A stretch of 64,000 bases of DNA from Icerya purchasi (taxonomy: Eukaryota; Arthropoda; Insecta; Hemiptera; Monophlebidae). Every line of letters begins with the position of its first letter. Within the stretch, counting starts at the first letter, position 1. The stretch spans positions 254,983,440 to 255,047,439 of the forward strand of contig CM077116.1 of assembly GCA_039619475.1 (NCBI GenBank). The letters run 5' to 3'. Below the pieces are notes generated by a model, which worked only from the letters and a program-made list of their open reading frames with translations, was not told the DNA's origin and made no database searches. The position numbers and the translations under genes were made by a program. Positions 23,061 through 36,699 of the stretch are shown one piece after another.

Positions 23061-24174
23061 AGGCTTTAGTGACCCATTTATAAATAAATATATTCCATGA
23101 TAACCCCCCCCCCCCCGATATATATATAAATAAAAGTATATTCGTTTTTATATTGGTATTTTATAAGGTAACAATTACATTAAAGAATTATAATTACTAT
23201 ACTTCACTTTTATTTCAACTTGGTTTATACTAACATATAGAGCCTACGGACTTCAAAAACTAAGCAACCCTAAGATGCTAACTTCTAAATCAGACCGTGT
23301 TAGTATACTATTATAATTAAATCACAAAAAAAAAAAAGAAATACATTTTAAAGTACAATTACAATATTTCTTTAATTACATACTATTTAATTTAATCTTT
23401 AATAACTTCACATAACCATATTTTATATTCATATTTATTTATTTTTTTATATTTTCTATCTTGAACGACCAATTACTCAATTTCTGGTTTAGCAATCTTA
23501 ATTTTTTCTCCCTTACAGAAGAAAGTTAACAGTTTGTTCCCTTCCTCTTGTTCTAGCGTGTGACGAAGCACTAGTTTCGTTCTGAAGTCATATTAAATTT
23601 TTATTTTCTCTTCCAACTTCGCATAATTTCTTAATATTCTCGTATTTTCATTAACAGGCGAATTGGTCTTAAATGTAGTTAGTCTTATACTGTTCACTTT
23701 TCGGTTTCAGCTAATCATTTGATATGGGCTGTAAATATTTTATTTGTAATTCGTTAACTTAGAGCTAACAAACAGTGCGCATTAAACATTGCGTCCGAAA
23801 AAACACAACATTTTATGGAGTAGCAGTGTCCATTAGTATACCATACGTATATGCGCATACGTACATTGAATACCATACGATCCGCACGGTCTCGTTGTAA
23901 AGAAGCAGAACTTAAGTTGTTCACATTTCGTATATAAGATACGTTCTATGTATACTTAATGAGCATCTTGTAATCAGACATACTTATTTAATCCATAAGA
24001 TTGATATTGTGTTGTTTAAAAATAAAAAAAAAAGCTTAACATTCTTCTCATACATTTTTTAACAGTATTACGAGAAAAGTGCTATGATTTGAAAATACTC
24101 ATTTTTTTTATGTTCAGTTTCATCTGTGGATTATTTTAATACCATTTCGGAATATTAATTTATGTAACGATCAT

Positions 24175-24470
24175 GGGCGTCGTCAAGGGAGGGGGCATGG
24201 TAGGGCCGTTGACCCCTGGAACTTTGGAACTTTTTAATCAACTGATAATGATGAGTATTCATAGGCACGTAATCATGCACAATTTGACTTTTATAATAAA
24301 GTAGTAGAACAATTTGCCAGAAACCCACGAAAATTATATTTTAATTAAGATTTTATTCTTGTTTAATAAAATATTAAGCCTTTACAAATTATAAATTTTA
24401 TTTTTTCTATAACTCATTCTCTTTTTATCATATTAGCTCCCCCCCCCTGGCTTGTCGGCTGGCGGCGCCC
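24175..24470. mobile_element. Putative MITE with GGGCG-type inverted ends
   Basis: The left end GGGCGTCGTCA and the reverse-complemented right end GGGCGCCGCCA match, and each is followed within about 25 bp by a G-rich run (GGGAGGGGG and GGGGGGGGG). The interior is AT-rich with no coding capacity. Ends of this type are common in insect MITEs; no target duplication is evident, so the superfamily is unassigned. Confidence 0.5.
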
Positions 24471-26478
24471 TTGGTACCTGTTGAATCAAAAATTTATTAT
24501 TAACCACGCCTAAATCCATTTTTAATAATGTGTATACTTTTTGAAACTATCAGCAAAGACGAAATACTTAAAGCTTCATGTTTGTGACCACTGTAATTAC
24601 GAACGCTAAAAAAATTCGCAAACCTATCGTTTTTTTTTCAGTCTGTCATACGTTTAGTACTTACTAAAATGAATATGCACACGTAGAGTAGATTTCCAAA
24701 ATTTTTCACCTCCTATTTCATATAGTTAGTTAAGTTCATATAGTTATTGTAATTTACTTAATCAGAATTTTTATATATTTTAATATATTCCGTTTTCAAA
24801 ATCAACTGTTCAGTCATATTCGGACAGATTTTTTTTTTTCTACAACTTACCGCTTAATTTTTTATTCTAATTTATGTGCAAATTTTGTCTTCTATACCTA
24901 GAGATTTAATAAACAATTATTTTTAAATTACTTTGCTTTTACGGATTAAAAGTAAATAATGTAATTCAATTTCAATGTTAACTTTTCAAAACTATATACT
25001 TCGGTTATACTTACAGAATTTGCTGACTTGAAAATAATCGATTGCTTCGATTTATTATAAAACATATTGCGATTATAAATTTTATTTTTTACTTGAGTAA
25101 TTCGAACTCCTTTACAAACATCGGGTCTTCTAATTTCATATAACCAAAAAAAAAAAAAAAAAATGTAAACACATCATAATTTTATAAATATAACGCATTC
25201 AAGTCCACATGTACTATGTAAACCATTACCGTAAAATATACATTTTTTTAAAAAAATAAACCTTTACGATTTTATTTTATGATTCAGCAGATATAGAAAT
25301 AAAAAAACAGGTGTCTAATTTTAACAATTCAAAAAGAAAACTTTTACTAGATGAAGAACAAATAATGATAGTAAAAAACAATTCATCATCATTATTATTC
25401 GAAGTTGTACGTCATACTGCTACAGCATTTCAAATCGATTTTTTTTTTTAATGCTGTACTAGCAATACTATTTTATATTTTATGTATCGAATATAATTAT
25501 CTATCCTTTCCATCATTTTTGACACAATTTACCCAAAATGTGCACTTCTAAGGAGTTATAACAGTTTCGTATACTTGATATAATGTATGTTTATATGTAA
25601 TTTAGTAATTTGAAAAATTTCCATCTTTCTAAATCGTATTTATAATAACATATATTTCTTAACTGGCAAATAAAATTTTTTTTTTTAAAACATTGAAACT
25701 GTTAGTACAATTTACTCCAAAAGTATTGAGATTTTGTTACAAATGCAGTCAACGAATTGTTCCAACAGTACATTCTGCTTTACTTACAAATGAGTATTTT
25801 CAATAATACTTTAGTAAAATTTTTTTAACTACTAATTTTATTCAAATTACATTATATTTGTAAATAAATAACAAATTCAGCCATTTCAAAATTCCGATAT
25901 TAATGATTACATGAAAATTCGAAAACGTCAGAGCCATCTATATTATATCGTACTTTTAGATTTTAATACTTATTGAAAACTAATAGTCGATTTCAGCTTG
26001 TAAATTTATTCAAACTATGAACGCGATCAAAACTGAAAAGCTAAAATGCAACCAGATTAGAATATTAAAATTTCAAAAACAACTTTATATACAAAACAAA
26101 TTTAATAATCAGTCGTACTTTTTGCAAATGATCTGAAAACTAAAAAATTAAAGTATTCTGAAGAAGCACGGGGGAGGGGATTATATAATTACGTAATATC
26201 TTCCTACCGTAGGCAATAGATTTGAGAAATACCTTGTTTCACAATAAAAATCAAATAACGACCTCTTTAGAAATTTAAAAATGTTTTAAAAATACATAAT
26301 TATTACAATTTAATTTAAATTTTGTTTTATTTTTAAGTGAAAAATAAAAAAATTACAAAATTCTAGCTAAAATGGTAGTTCAGAATTTGAACAGTAAGAA
26401 AGATAGTATTTTTATTAAACTTTATTTATTTTTTATTTTTGTTAGTAATCGAATCCGAATTCTTTATTCGTGAGTAAG

Positions 26479-26479
<1 letters not shown>

Positions 26480-26537
<58 letters not shown>
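26480..26537. repeat. Long (TA)n array
   Basis: About 58 bp of uninterrupted AT dinucleotides, the longest in the window. Read directly. Confidence 0.97.
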
Positions 26538-26538
<1 letters not shown>

Positions 26539-28249
26539 CTTATTGAACTATTTTCATTTACATTACAAAATAAAAATTAAAAATAAATAAGAAAGGCAAA
26601 ATATCGATGACAGTTGCGTTTAAAATAAAATAAAAAAGTAATATTAATAGTTTTACTAGAAAACAGTATTAAATATAAAATATAATTAAATCCATAGGTA
26701 ACATTTATACAATTTTTTTGTAGTACAAATTAAGTTTCTCTGTTGTAACAAATTTTTTCATAAAGGCTTTGATTTTTTTTTGGAGGGGGATGCCCACTAC
26801 CCCCACCCCCCTAGATCCTCTACTGTTAAGCAACTAATAGTTGAAGAAAATTTTTATTCAAAGAAAATTTGTTTCTATCAAATCTGGAACTGTTACTGAT
26901 TCATCTAATAATTTTACTTACATTAATGCCAGTAAAAAAATAAATATCTTAAAAATCACTTATTCGCAGTTTTCAGGTTATTTCTTTCCTAATACTACTA
27001 GTGAGCACCAACAAAAGCTGAATAAGATTCGAATGTTTGCAATTAATTTCAACGGTCTACGATATCGGAAACCAAAATTCAGATCCTAACGGCCCATAAC
27101 ATCAGAAAGGTTTTTTAGCAAATAACTTCTTAATCAAATACTGTTAACGATACTAACGTACTTTAATAATATAATTTCAAAATAATTTTATGCTTATACA
27201 AAACATTTTTCTATTCTTCATTGCAACTCTCTCTGAAAAACGCCAATGATTTATAACCCCTCTTCCGTTAAAATACTTTTATCCCCTTTAATCATAACCG
27301 TTTTAAAATAAATTTCGACCTCACTAATTCCAGTAATTTATATATTAGTAAAATGAACATTTCATCCCTTCAAAGAATTAATAAGATTTTACTAGCAAAC
27401 AGACGTAGATATTTTTTTAAACCTATTTAGGCTCGTCTATTGACCTAATCTCCATGTTTTCACCAAAGAATTAAAAATAACACTTTGCACTATTATTTTC
27501 TCTCTCTCTGTTTAACTTTGTGATCAGAAGTAGTATGTTATCATGTTTTGATTTGATACACTATAGAAAAAATCGCCATTTTGCGGATAGTCCCGAGTTG
27601 CTTAAAACGATCAACTCAACAAATTAACGTACCGAATCGAAATCTGGCGGCAAAAAGTAAAAATTATTAGAAACGAATAATTGCTAGTAGCCGCGTAAAA
27701 GCAGTACCAAACTATCGCACATACCATCATATGCACGCAAGTCGATACATAGACATACACACTGCACTTTTAACATAATAAGCAATTACAATCAATTTAA
27801 TACACAAAAATGTATGAAAGTAGTCACAACGCTCAAAATCGAATAGCACTACTCTAATAATAAGAAAATATATCAAATTCTACATCTTTAAAAGCTGAGT
27901 ACTCAAACCGTGATTCTTCGCCATATAAAATCGAATGTTTTCTTCGTATTATAAATGCTCGCTTTGAGATCGCTAAGAACTAGCAGACTTGCGATAAAAA
28001 TTCAATAGATAGAAATTTACGTATTAAGTGCGTGCAATATATACAAATATATATATATATATAGATTAGGTCCTTCCATCTTTAATAAACCGTTTTTTAT
28101 CTAATCACCAATCTACATTCATTCACAAGATTCAGACTATTGATGGAAATGAAATTTTTGATATAAACATATTCACAGTGTTAAATTCTTTATACGACTC
28201 CAGTTAATCACGCAAAGCTATACAAAATTAAACATCATCTTCTTCTTCA

Positions 28250-28483
28250 TTATTATTATTATTACTATTATTATTACATATCGGTTTAACAAGTGGACAG
28301 TATAAATGCTATCACTGCTATACCAGACCCCAAATATACATGGCTCATAAATGTGTCGATGGCGTAGGCAGTGAGATTTCGAGGTGAACAACCTGCAGGA
28401 TCTGGTGTGGCAGTGATAGCATCTATACTGTCCATTTGTTGGACCCGTATGTGGTAGTAATAATATGTAATAATAATAATAAA
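28250..28483. repeat. Long near-perfect hairpin (MITE or hairpin-RNA locus)
   Basis: The left arm (about 28268-28335) contains CAAGTGGACAGTATAAATGC followed by TATCACTGCTATACCAGA. The reverse complement of the right arm (about 28395-28465) contains CAAATGGACAGTATAGATGC followed by TATCACTGCCACACCAGA. Few mismatches occur over about 55-60 bp. The loop is about 65 bp and the hairpin is bordered on both sides by ATT/AAT trinucleotide runs that extend the pairing. No protein is credible, since the 68-codon minus-strand frame across it is a by-product of the symmetry. Confidence 0.8.
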
Positions 28484-28982
28484 ATTAAACATCTTTTAAC
28501 TTTAAATGCTTCCCTTTAAAGAACATTATTCATCTTCGCTATTAATATCGAACTATCGATTAAAATTATTTTACACTCATAGATATCCAATTTGAAATAA
28601 TACATTGGTTTGTTAGACACCAAATGAACCCCATCGAAATAAAATATATAGCAGTGTGTATCTATGTTTCTAAAATCTTATTCACGTTGAATAAATGAGA
28701 TTTGTACGAAAATTCCATTAATAAATAAATAACTAGGCGAATTTTATACTAAATTAAATGTACTGATTTCATCGTGATTTAAAATTATCACTGAAAAAAA
28801 AAGTTCAGAAACATCCGACCACCACATACGTAATGAATAAGAGCATATTTCATACTGTGCGATAATTCAAGTAATATTTTAGAGAAATTTATTAATTTTG
28901 AATGATCTAACATTTTACGAGCTGCTGACGGGAAAATATTTACGAGTGAAAGTAGTATAATAAGTAAATTATTCGCAATACT
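28484..28982. other. AT-rich DNA downstream of the jockey-like LINE
   Basis: Probably includes the eroded 3' part of the minus-strand LINE next to it: just below 28983 the translation continues SIANNLL after a stop. Nothing else was recognised. Confidence 0.4.
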
Positions 28983-30200
28983 TCAACGCATAAAATTATT
29001 AATATCCTTTTGCAATAAATACGCATCCTCAATATTATTTATCTCCCTAAATAACTTCGCATCATCCGCGTTTAGAAGAATTTTTGAGTGCTGTATTATA
29101 TTAGGTAAGTCGTTAATAAAGAGCAGGAATAAAAATGGTACTAAAATGGAACCTTGTGGTACGCCTGAAGGACACAGAAAGGAGGGTGATCTACAATATT
29201 TAACCTGGACATACTGATATCTATTTTTCAGATAACTTTCAAACAGTTTTATTAAATTAAGTGAAAATCCAGATTCGCTTAATTTCCTCAATAGAACTGA
29301 ATGATCAACCTTATCAAATGACTTCTGAAAATCGGTGTAAATCACATCGACTTGAGATGACTTATCTAATATACGGGAAACATAGTCGACAAATGTTATT
29401 AAATTTGTAATAACGGATCTACCCTCCATAAAACCACGTTGATGTATAGATATGCGATGTTTGATTTGTGGATACATACTATTATAAAGGATGCGCTCAA
29501 ATATTTTTGCAGCTTGAGGTAGCAACGATATAGGCCTAAAATTTGTAATATCGTTAGATTGATTGTTTTTCGGTAACGGAGTAATTCTTGATATTTTCCC
29601 GCTTTCAGGAAAAATGAAATAATTGATAACGCAATTATAAACATGCGTAAGCGTTTCGGTAAATAGATCCCGACGCGCCTTGAATATACATGGTGGTTAT
29701 CAGGGCTTAATGTACGTTTCGATTTTTATGTCTTCAATGTTTCGTATGCCTTGGCTTTAGTGATATTTTTTATTGTTATGTGATTTGATAAGACAAGATT
29801 GTTTCCCATTTCCTCACAAAACCAGGAAGCTCTCGCCGCTTTAGAATACGCCGATGCAAAATGTTCAGCAAAAGAAGATGCAATATTTTCAGGATTTCGC
29901 AAATATTTCTCGCTGATGTGTAAAAATGTTGCTGTTCAAAGACGCATTCTTTCCTTTACCTTGGTTAACGTAAGCTCAGAATCCCCTCGGTTCAATTTTC
30001 ATTCTGTGTTCTATTTCAGTCTCAAACTTGTATCTTTTAGCTTTCATTTTTAATTTAAGTTGTTCACGTATATTTTGGAAATTTTGTTTAAAGTGTTCCT
30101 GTTTTGTTCTTTTATATTTTAAACGATTCCTCTCTTTTTCGTTAATCAAATATATTATTTCTTTAGTAATTCACCTCTCATTTGTAAAGGCACCGTTTCA
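28983..30200 (-). pseudogene. Jockey-like LINE ORF2 remnant (linker plus reverse transcriptase)
   Basis: In order on the minus strand: linker motifs ITKEIIYLINEKERNRLKYK and FKQNFQNIREQLKLKMKAKR (one TGA replaces the Trp expected before ITKE); RNPENIASSFAEHFASAYS; then RT: PPCIFKARRDLFTETLTHVY, FPESGKISRITPLPK, DITNFRPISLLPQAAKIFER, QRGFMEGRSVITNLITFVDY, DVIYTDFQKSFDKVDHSVLL, CPSGVPQGSILVPFLF, LFINDLP. The YADD catalytic box is changed to NADD, which would lose a conserved aromatic. A frameshift lies near 29.69 kb. RT normally makes DNA from element RNA at a nicked target; this copy is dead. The RPISLLP and SGVPQGS motifs fit jockey/CR1-type clades. Confidence 0.88.
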
Positions 30201-32930
30201 TCCAAAATTCTTTTAACTATTTATCAAAATAAAAAGCAACTTCATTACTGTATCGAGTTTCATACAATGGTTTTCGGTCTATAACACGGAACAGATTGTA
30301 CATAGTTAACAAAATCGTTCAATATAAATATTAATGAAAGGAAATACATACAACGACTAAGCAATAATAATTTTTCTTTAGTCCTTTCTAAATTGTTTTA
30401 ACTTTTTGTCGCATCAGAAATCGATATTTTTCCATTTTAAAGAGACTCAAATATGTAAAACTTCTTAGTAATCGACTGAAGCAAGTGAAACGATTTCTAA
30501 ATATTGAATGAAGTAGGATATACGTTAAAAACCGTTTTTATTGAATTACCACCAGTAAAATTAACTGCGACTTTTTTACTTATTCATTCAAAATAGTTTT
30601 ATTTTCCCCATACACGTCACGTGATCATTCTTGTTAAAGATATTTCACAATTTCGTCTAAAACTATTATTTACATAATTCAAATGATAACTTAATATCAA
30701 TACATCTGGACAATTTTAAAATAGGGTCATAAAAAAATTTCGATTTCGATTTTTCGTTTTACGTAAAAAACATATAAACAAACTTTTGATGAACTAATTT
30801 AACACGCATTATACGAATAACTGATTATAAAACTTTACTTAAATTTAATGTGAGATTATTCGAAAATTACTTTGAAGTTCACACTACTTAAATCATTTAA
30901 ATAAAGTTCCTTCATTTCGTTAACTATCTTTTATTTGTCCAAGCGCTTATTCTAAAAAATAATTTTATTATTAATGTACTTTTTTGCTCAATATTAAACA
31001 AATTAATGCTAACTGAAGAAATTTATAATTTAGGTAAAAATCCCGACTGAATAATTTATAAAATTTTCTGAAAACGTTGGCTGAAGATAATCATTTGAAG
31101 AGCGAAACTACTAAAAATATTCCTTTAATTCTATATTACAATCATGTAAATTTTACATAATTACATATGTATTTTACCAGCGTACCTGTAATATACAAAA
31201 CATTTATTACCCAAGCACAAATAATCCAAATGAGTACACCATGTTAATAATTTGCAATTTATAAAGTGTATGTAACATGAAAAATAAAATAAATGTGTCC
31301 TAACAAAAGAATAAATATTCTTCGAAAGGCACCTAAAGATTTAAATTAGTTAGAAACCGATGGAAGTAAGATAAGATGATTTGAAAACAAGTCTACTTAA
31401 AGATCGTTATTCTGAATGTTGAAAATAAAAAAATGTTCCCATAAAATAAGCGTGAAAAGTAATTGTAGACATATCGAAGGTTTATCACAACGTTTGTTAA
31501 AGAATAAATAGAAATAACAGTAATGATAACTATAGTACAACTGTAATACAATAAGAGGGAATTCTAATATGTTAATTATTTACACAGTAAGTATAGAAAG
31601 AGACTGATACAAACACCACTGACATAGTAATAGATAGATTTCTGTGAGAAAAAGTATCAAACTATAATAGAACTTGTAAAAAATGTTGTAACGTTTCTTC
31701 ATGTGCAGGAATCAATCTCTTCTATCGGCTCAAGTACTATGAAAAATGATTAACAATAATTTAAAAAAACAAATAACAACTTTTTTCTTCTTAAAATGCA
31801 GAGTACAGTCTTTCTATCAAATATTGAAAGTTTGCGGTTATAGTTTTCATAATAACTGCCGGTAAAATAAATTTTCATTCAGCTAGTAGAGTAGCAATTA
31901 AATGGTTAAAATCATTTATTTCATTTTTAACAGAACCAAAAAGAATAGCCGAGAAATTCTGTTATAAAATAACATTCAAGTTAATAAACCGAAAAAATCA
32001 ACAATTGCATATAGAAAATAAAGACCAATATATGTAATATTAATGCTCATTTAAAATCTCACATTAAAGATGCAACAAAATAATAATAGTCTACACGTTA
32101 CAAATAAGAACATCAGTCAATTTAAAGAAGTTGCTGTTCATAAATTACTAAATATTATTTATATATAATTGTCTACTAAACGGAAGTTTTATTTCTTATT
32201 ATAGTGCATAAAATATTTAATTTACATTTAGCCACATAATGCAAAAATGGCAAAACTCTGTTAACTCTATAACAAAACAGCAACTTTCAATTGGAACTAA
32301 TTACCAATCGGTAATCATCACCAGTTAATTGGCTCTTATTTACTTAATCTTATAGAATAATATAATTTCTAAAAATAAACTCAAATATGCAGAGTAAAGA
32401 AGTAGTAATATACTTAACATAAACATTTTTTATATATTTAATAAGTGGTACCATTCATACAAGACAACCCAAAGCAGTTCCTAATTAAACGCAAGTTAAA
32501 TTAAATAATTCATAACAGAAAAAAGTTAAATTCTTATCTACATTTCAATTCACATAAAATATCGTAGAACAATTTATACCTTTAAATCAATTAAGATTAA
32601 GGAAAACAAAAAATTAACAATAAATTCCCGCAAAGTATTAACGTATACAACCCGTTTTCTTTTTTATTTTTTAATTCCTATGTGTCTAATTTAATTGGTA
32701 CACTATCACGTACCCTTAAATTAATTTAACGTCTGTAATAAAACAAACCGTATCGGAAAATTCTATACATCCTGATTCTAATGTAAAAAATAAATAATTT
32801 GTGCTACACGTAAAAATATACTATAATCAAATAAAACATTTTCTTGATATCAGTTTCTAACTTATTCTCAAAAACTGAAAGCCTGGATTGTTAGATTTCA
32901 AATATAAACACACCAACAAACAATATTTAT
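30201..32930. other. AT-rich intergenic DNA, no gene recognised
   Basis: No gene-like frame. The plus strand is noticeably A- and C-rich relative to T and G in its second half (for example lines around 32.05 and 32.5 kb), opposite to the bias seen at 35-36.4 kb. Confidence 0.5.
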
Positions 32931-33138
32931 ATTAATTACAACATAATTCTTAGGCTATTAGAAAAAATATCCCAATTTTATGTGACGTTTGTTATATTTT
33001 ATAGGATTTTTTTGATTATGTTATTATATTCATATGGACCGATTTCTTTGATCATTTTATACAAAATATAGAAGAGAAAGAAACAGAAATGTTAGCAAGA
33101 GGAGTCTAGGGGCACAGCCCCTTACGAGGCCACAATGA
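32931..33138 (+). mobile_element. Helentron/DINE-like repeat, copy 5 (internally deleted)
   Basis: Starts ATTAATTACAACATAATTC, includes CCCAATTTTATGTGACG and the conserved CTTTGATCATTTTATACAAA, and ends GGCACAGCCCCTTACGAGGCC. The 3' sub-terminal inverted repeat and about 110 bp of the middle are missing. The flanks are again TA-rich. Confidence 0.78.
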
Positions 33139-34899
33139 CAGAGTTTATATAAATATATATACATATGTGTGTATATATATTATATGTTAAGTTTACTGTA
33201 TTTGCAGGAATAAATATATTTAAATAACAAAAAAATTTTAAAAAAACATTTTGTATGGACGTGTTTTGCATAATATATAGAAATAAAATATGTTAACTCA
33301 CAGTGCAATTACTTGTTTTAACAACAAAACCTGTATTCCATTCAGCTTAATTGCTATTTTTTATTAATCAACATTCAAATTTGTATTCCACATGATTTCA
33401 TTGATGTTTACTTTTAAACTGAATGGAAAAACTTAATAACTTACAATCCTGCTACAACCAGATTTGATAAAATATTTTCTTAAAACAACCTTTGACTTCT
33501 TGTTTTATTCGACAGAAAATTTATATTTTTAAAAACTCAATAATTTTAGTAAAACAGCCACCATTAGTGAACTCAAACCAAACAACAGTCTCAAATGAAA
33601 TTCAAACAATTTTTTTATTATACGGGAAAAAGCTGTAAATCAAAATTGCAAAAATGCCGGCAACGATAGGAACACTTAAAACATATTAGAAGTGCTCGTG
33701 AATTCTGCTCCCGAATTTTATGGGATTTTTAGATAGAGTAGTAAACCAGTGTTCTTCGAAGATAATTGAATCGATTGCTGTCTTTTCAACGGACTCATAA
33801 ATCAATTCTTCGATTGATGAAAATTGTTTTCGCAGGATTTCCAGAAATTTACATTTGTGCGCCAATTTGAATTTGCCATTTTGATATTTTAGCGTGTTAC
33901 ATAATTTTCTGTTTTTGTCACAGCTTATTTTTATAGTTACAATTATTTATTCTGTGCATTTTATTATCAAGTTTTTTAGTTTTAATTGTATATTAAACGG
34001 AGTGTCCTGAATGCAGCGTGAAGTTTGAAGCGACACAAATGAAAACAACATGGTAATATCAAAATTTTACGGTATAAATTTGTTTTAAATAGTTTCAGTT
34101 TCCATTTATTCATTTAAAGTTAAATTTTAGCAAATAAAAATAATTATATGTAAACGTATTTCTGTCGTTCCAGATATGTGTACTTCACTTAACGTAATTT
34201 TAAAAATTTCTGACGCATGGGTCATTTACTTTTTCTTTTACATTGAGTGCTGATATTGCACTTAAATGATGAATTGTTAGGAACGTATGTGGAAAAATTT
34301 GAAAGTGCACTTTTACAAAAGAAGCTGTCAGCAGTCTATTTCGTTTCTGTCATTAAAACGTAACCATTACTATTTATGACGATTATTATCTTACCTATGA
34401 ATAATGATTTCTAGTTTAAAAAGTTCTGTTTGGTGTCTTGTTCTTTACTATTTTTTTTTTTTGCGTTTTAATACAACTACATTTCCGTTTTCCAGAAAAG
34501 GAATTAATAAAAAACTGCATTATTTAGAAATTGGTTTTTCGAGTTAAAAACTTTTTTTTTTATTATCTTTAATAAGTGACAGTTCTCTAACCAGCCATAA
34601 TTAAACAGTAATAGAAAATTATCAGTGCTATCTATAAACTATTGTAATTAGTAATATAATAACAAATCTTTCAACGCATTTGTTTTATATTTACATTAAA
34701 GTAGATTTTGAATAATACATTTTTTATATACTTCTTAATCCATTAATTAAAAATACTTTATGATACAAAACTGGAAAACCTTGTTTATAAATATATACCC
34801 GTGAAACACGAGTTTAATAGTAAATTACTTGCTAGCTACAAAAACGAAATCGTTTAATTATATATTTGAATTTTTTTCCGTGTTGCTATTGGTAGCAGT

Positions 34900-36400
34900 A
34901 TTTATGAGATTGAAAATTAATGGTTTGGTATTGTATTTGTTTACATTAAGAATTTATTCACGTTTATTACAGTGAATTGTTTAATAGATAATTTAATTTG
35001 ACATGATACTAAAAGATGGTTTTTTATTTCACATTTACAGATAAACTTTTGCGTTTTTGACAAATAAAAAACAGAATTAAACCAAAAAGGAGCGCATGCT
35101 GAAAATGCAGCTTAAAGTTTAATAAAAGATGTGCTTATTTAACCCATGTGATGAAATGACGTGTAAATGCAATTACATTATTTAAAATGTGAAACAGGTT
35201 GGAAATTATATTCTAAACGTTTAAAAGTTATATTTTATGTAATGAAATGATTGCAGTTTAAGAAAAATGTGTATGTGTGTTTATTAATGAAATTGGCTAT
35301 TAAAAAATGAATGAATGGATATTAAAATGTTGTTCGAATAATCTACAAAGTCAAAATGTATACAGCGTTATTTTTATATGGATAAAAAATTATAATAAAC
35401 AAAATAAATGTTGGGTTTGGAATATCGAAATGAAAGTTTCAAATAATAAAATACTTTTAAGTCTAATAATGAAATTTAGGTAATAGAAAGTTGAACAAGC
35501 AGTTTTAAGAATAATATTGAAATAAAAGTTACCGATTTTTTTTACTTGGAGTAAATATGTTCTTTTCTACCACAGGAAAAGTACATTTGGAGTTTAATTT
35601 TTTTCTTTAATGTGTTTATTTGTTAAATATTACAGTACTATATTTTTCGCATAATACCGTAATAAGATAATGTTTTTGTATAAACGTGAAAAGTACATTT
35701 TAAAAAAAGAAGCAAATATATGAATAAATACTCTATTAATTGTTTAGAATTCTTAAAATGGAAAATTGAAATGGAATCAAAACACAGTTAAATATCATCT
35801 TCCGTGATTTATGGAAAAAGGAATGAAATCAAGAAATTATATATTTGCGACCGCTTGTCATTTGGAAATGAAAATATGAAGACGTTGTATGGCACGTAGA
35901 AAAGGTTCTTGTAGAATTGGTAAAGTGCTATTTGTATATTTATATACTTATGTGATAAAACGTTATGAATATGCTAAAAAAATTTTAAATTAGTACTTCG
36001 AAGGGAAATAGAAGCATGAAAGTTAAAAATAATCGTAAAATATGTAGAAATAAAGTAAAGCTTGTATGTAATTAAACAATGTATTAAAACACATTCCTTA
36101 AGGGTGTTGAAATGAAATAAAAATTTGAATATTTAACATTATTGAAAGACGGTTTACTGTGATAGAAATTGTATTATTCTTGGTTAGTGAAGAAGTAAAT
36201 GTCAATTGAAGACGCATAAAAAGGTGTTAAATATTGACAGTAAATGTAGTTTTTATATCATTTTTTCAAAATAACTTTTTTACGCAATAAATTATTGCTT
36301 TTGAAATTTGTTTAATTCTGTTTTTGTTAGTTTAATTTTATTTAATAAAAAATCCCATTCTAAATATATTTATTAAAGGTAATAATTAAAATATACGTAC
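34900..36400 (+). other. Purine-rich, G-over-C skewed tract
   Basis: Counted by eye, sample 60-bp lines near 35.22, 35.46, 35.88 and 36.00 kb contain 12-16 G against 1-5 C, and A exceeds T in several. Flanking DNA is near balance or biased the other way. There is no long reading frame. Such strand asymmetry can accompany transcription in the plus direction or a purine-rich non-coding RNA, but composition alone does not prove a transcript. Confidence 0.5.
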
Positions 36401-36505
36401 ATTGTTAAAATTCAATAACTTTTTTAAAAATTGGATGTTAAACCCTTATGGGTTAAATAATAATTAGCCAAAAACTGCAACTATATGTTTCTTCTTTTTT
36501 TTCAG

Positions 36506-36690
36506 GTGTTACAGAGCTCATCAGAGTCCTGGTGCAACTAGCAACCTAAGTTGCTTAATATTAACATCGCGGATCATATTTTTGTTATTGTCTTTAATTA
36601 TTAATAGTAATATTGTTTGAGTTTATTTTGAAACTGTCCTCTTCAGGGCTAGTTGCAATAAATAGTGAATTTTTTAATTGATGATGCAGT
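36506..36690 (+). other. Candidate terminal exon
   Basis: A strong acceptor (TTTCTTCTTTTTTTTCAG) ends at 36505. The exon sequence is open in one phase for about 35 codons and in another for 14 before TAA. An AATAAA signal lies at 36657-36662. A 10-bp inverted pair (TGCAACTAGC and its complement) spans 36532-36660. No upstream exon or donor was identified, so this is a suggestion only. Confidence 0.22.
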
Positions 36691-36699
36691 ATTTAAAAT

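Larger units (their letters stand above)
23061..28249. other. Large AT-rich intergenic stretch
   Basis: No gene recognised on either strand. It contains a MITE at 24.2 kb and a long (TA)n array at 26.5 kb (both listed), a poly(A) run near 25.15 kb and C/G homopolymers near 23.11 and 26.8 kb. The 82-codon frame at 26.84 kb has no resemblance to known proteins. Confidence 0.5.

Noticed and set aside
28286..28492. 68-codon minus-strand frame
   Set aside because: It lies across the long hairpin and is a by-product of that symmetry.
33691..33948. 85-codon minus-strand open stretch ending KNPIKFGSRIHEHF
   Set aside because: Its end coincides with the inverted terminal sequence of the putative 9-kb element, has no start Met, and such lengths occur by chance here. 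It is kept only as an alternative view of that end.
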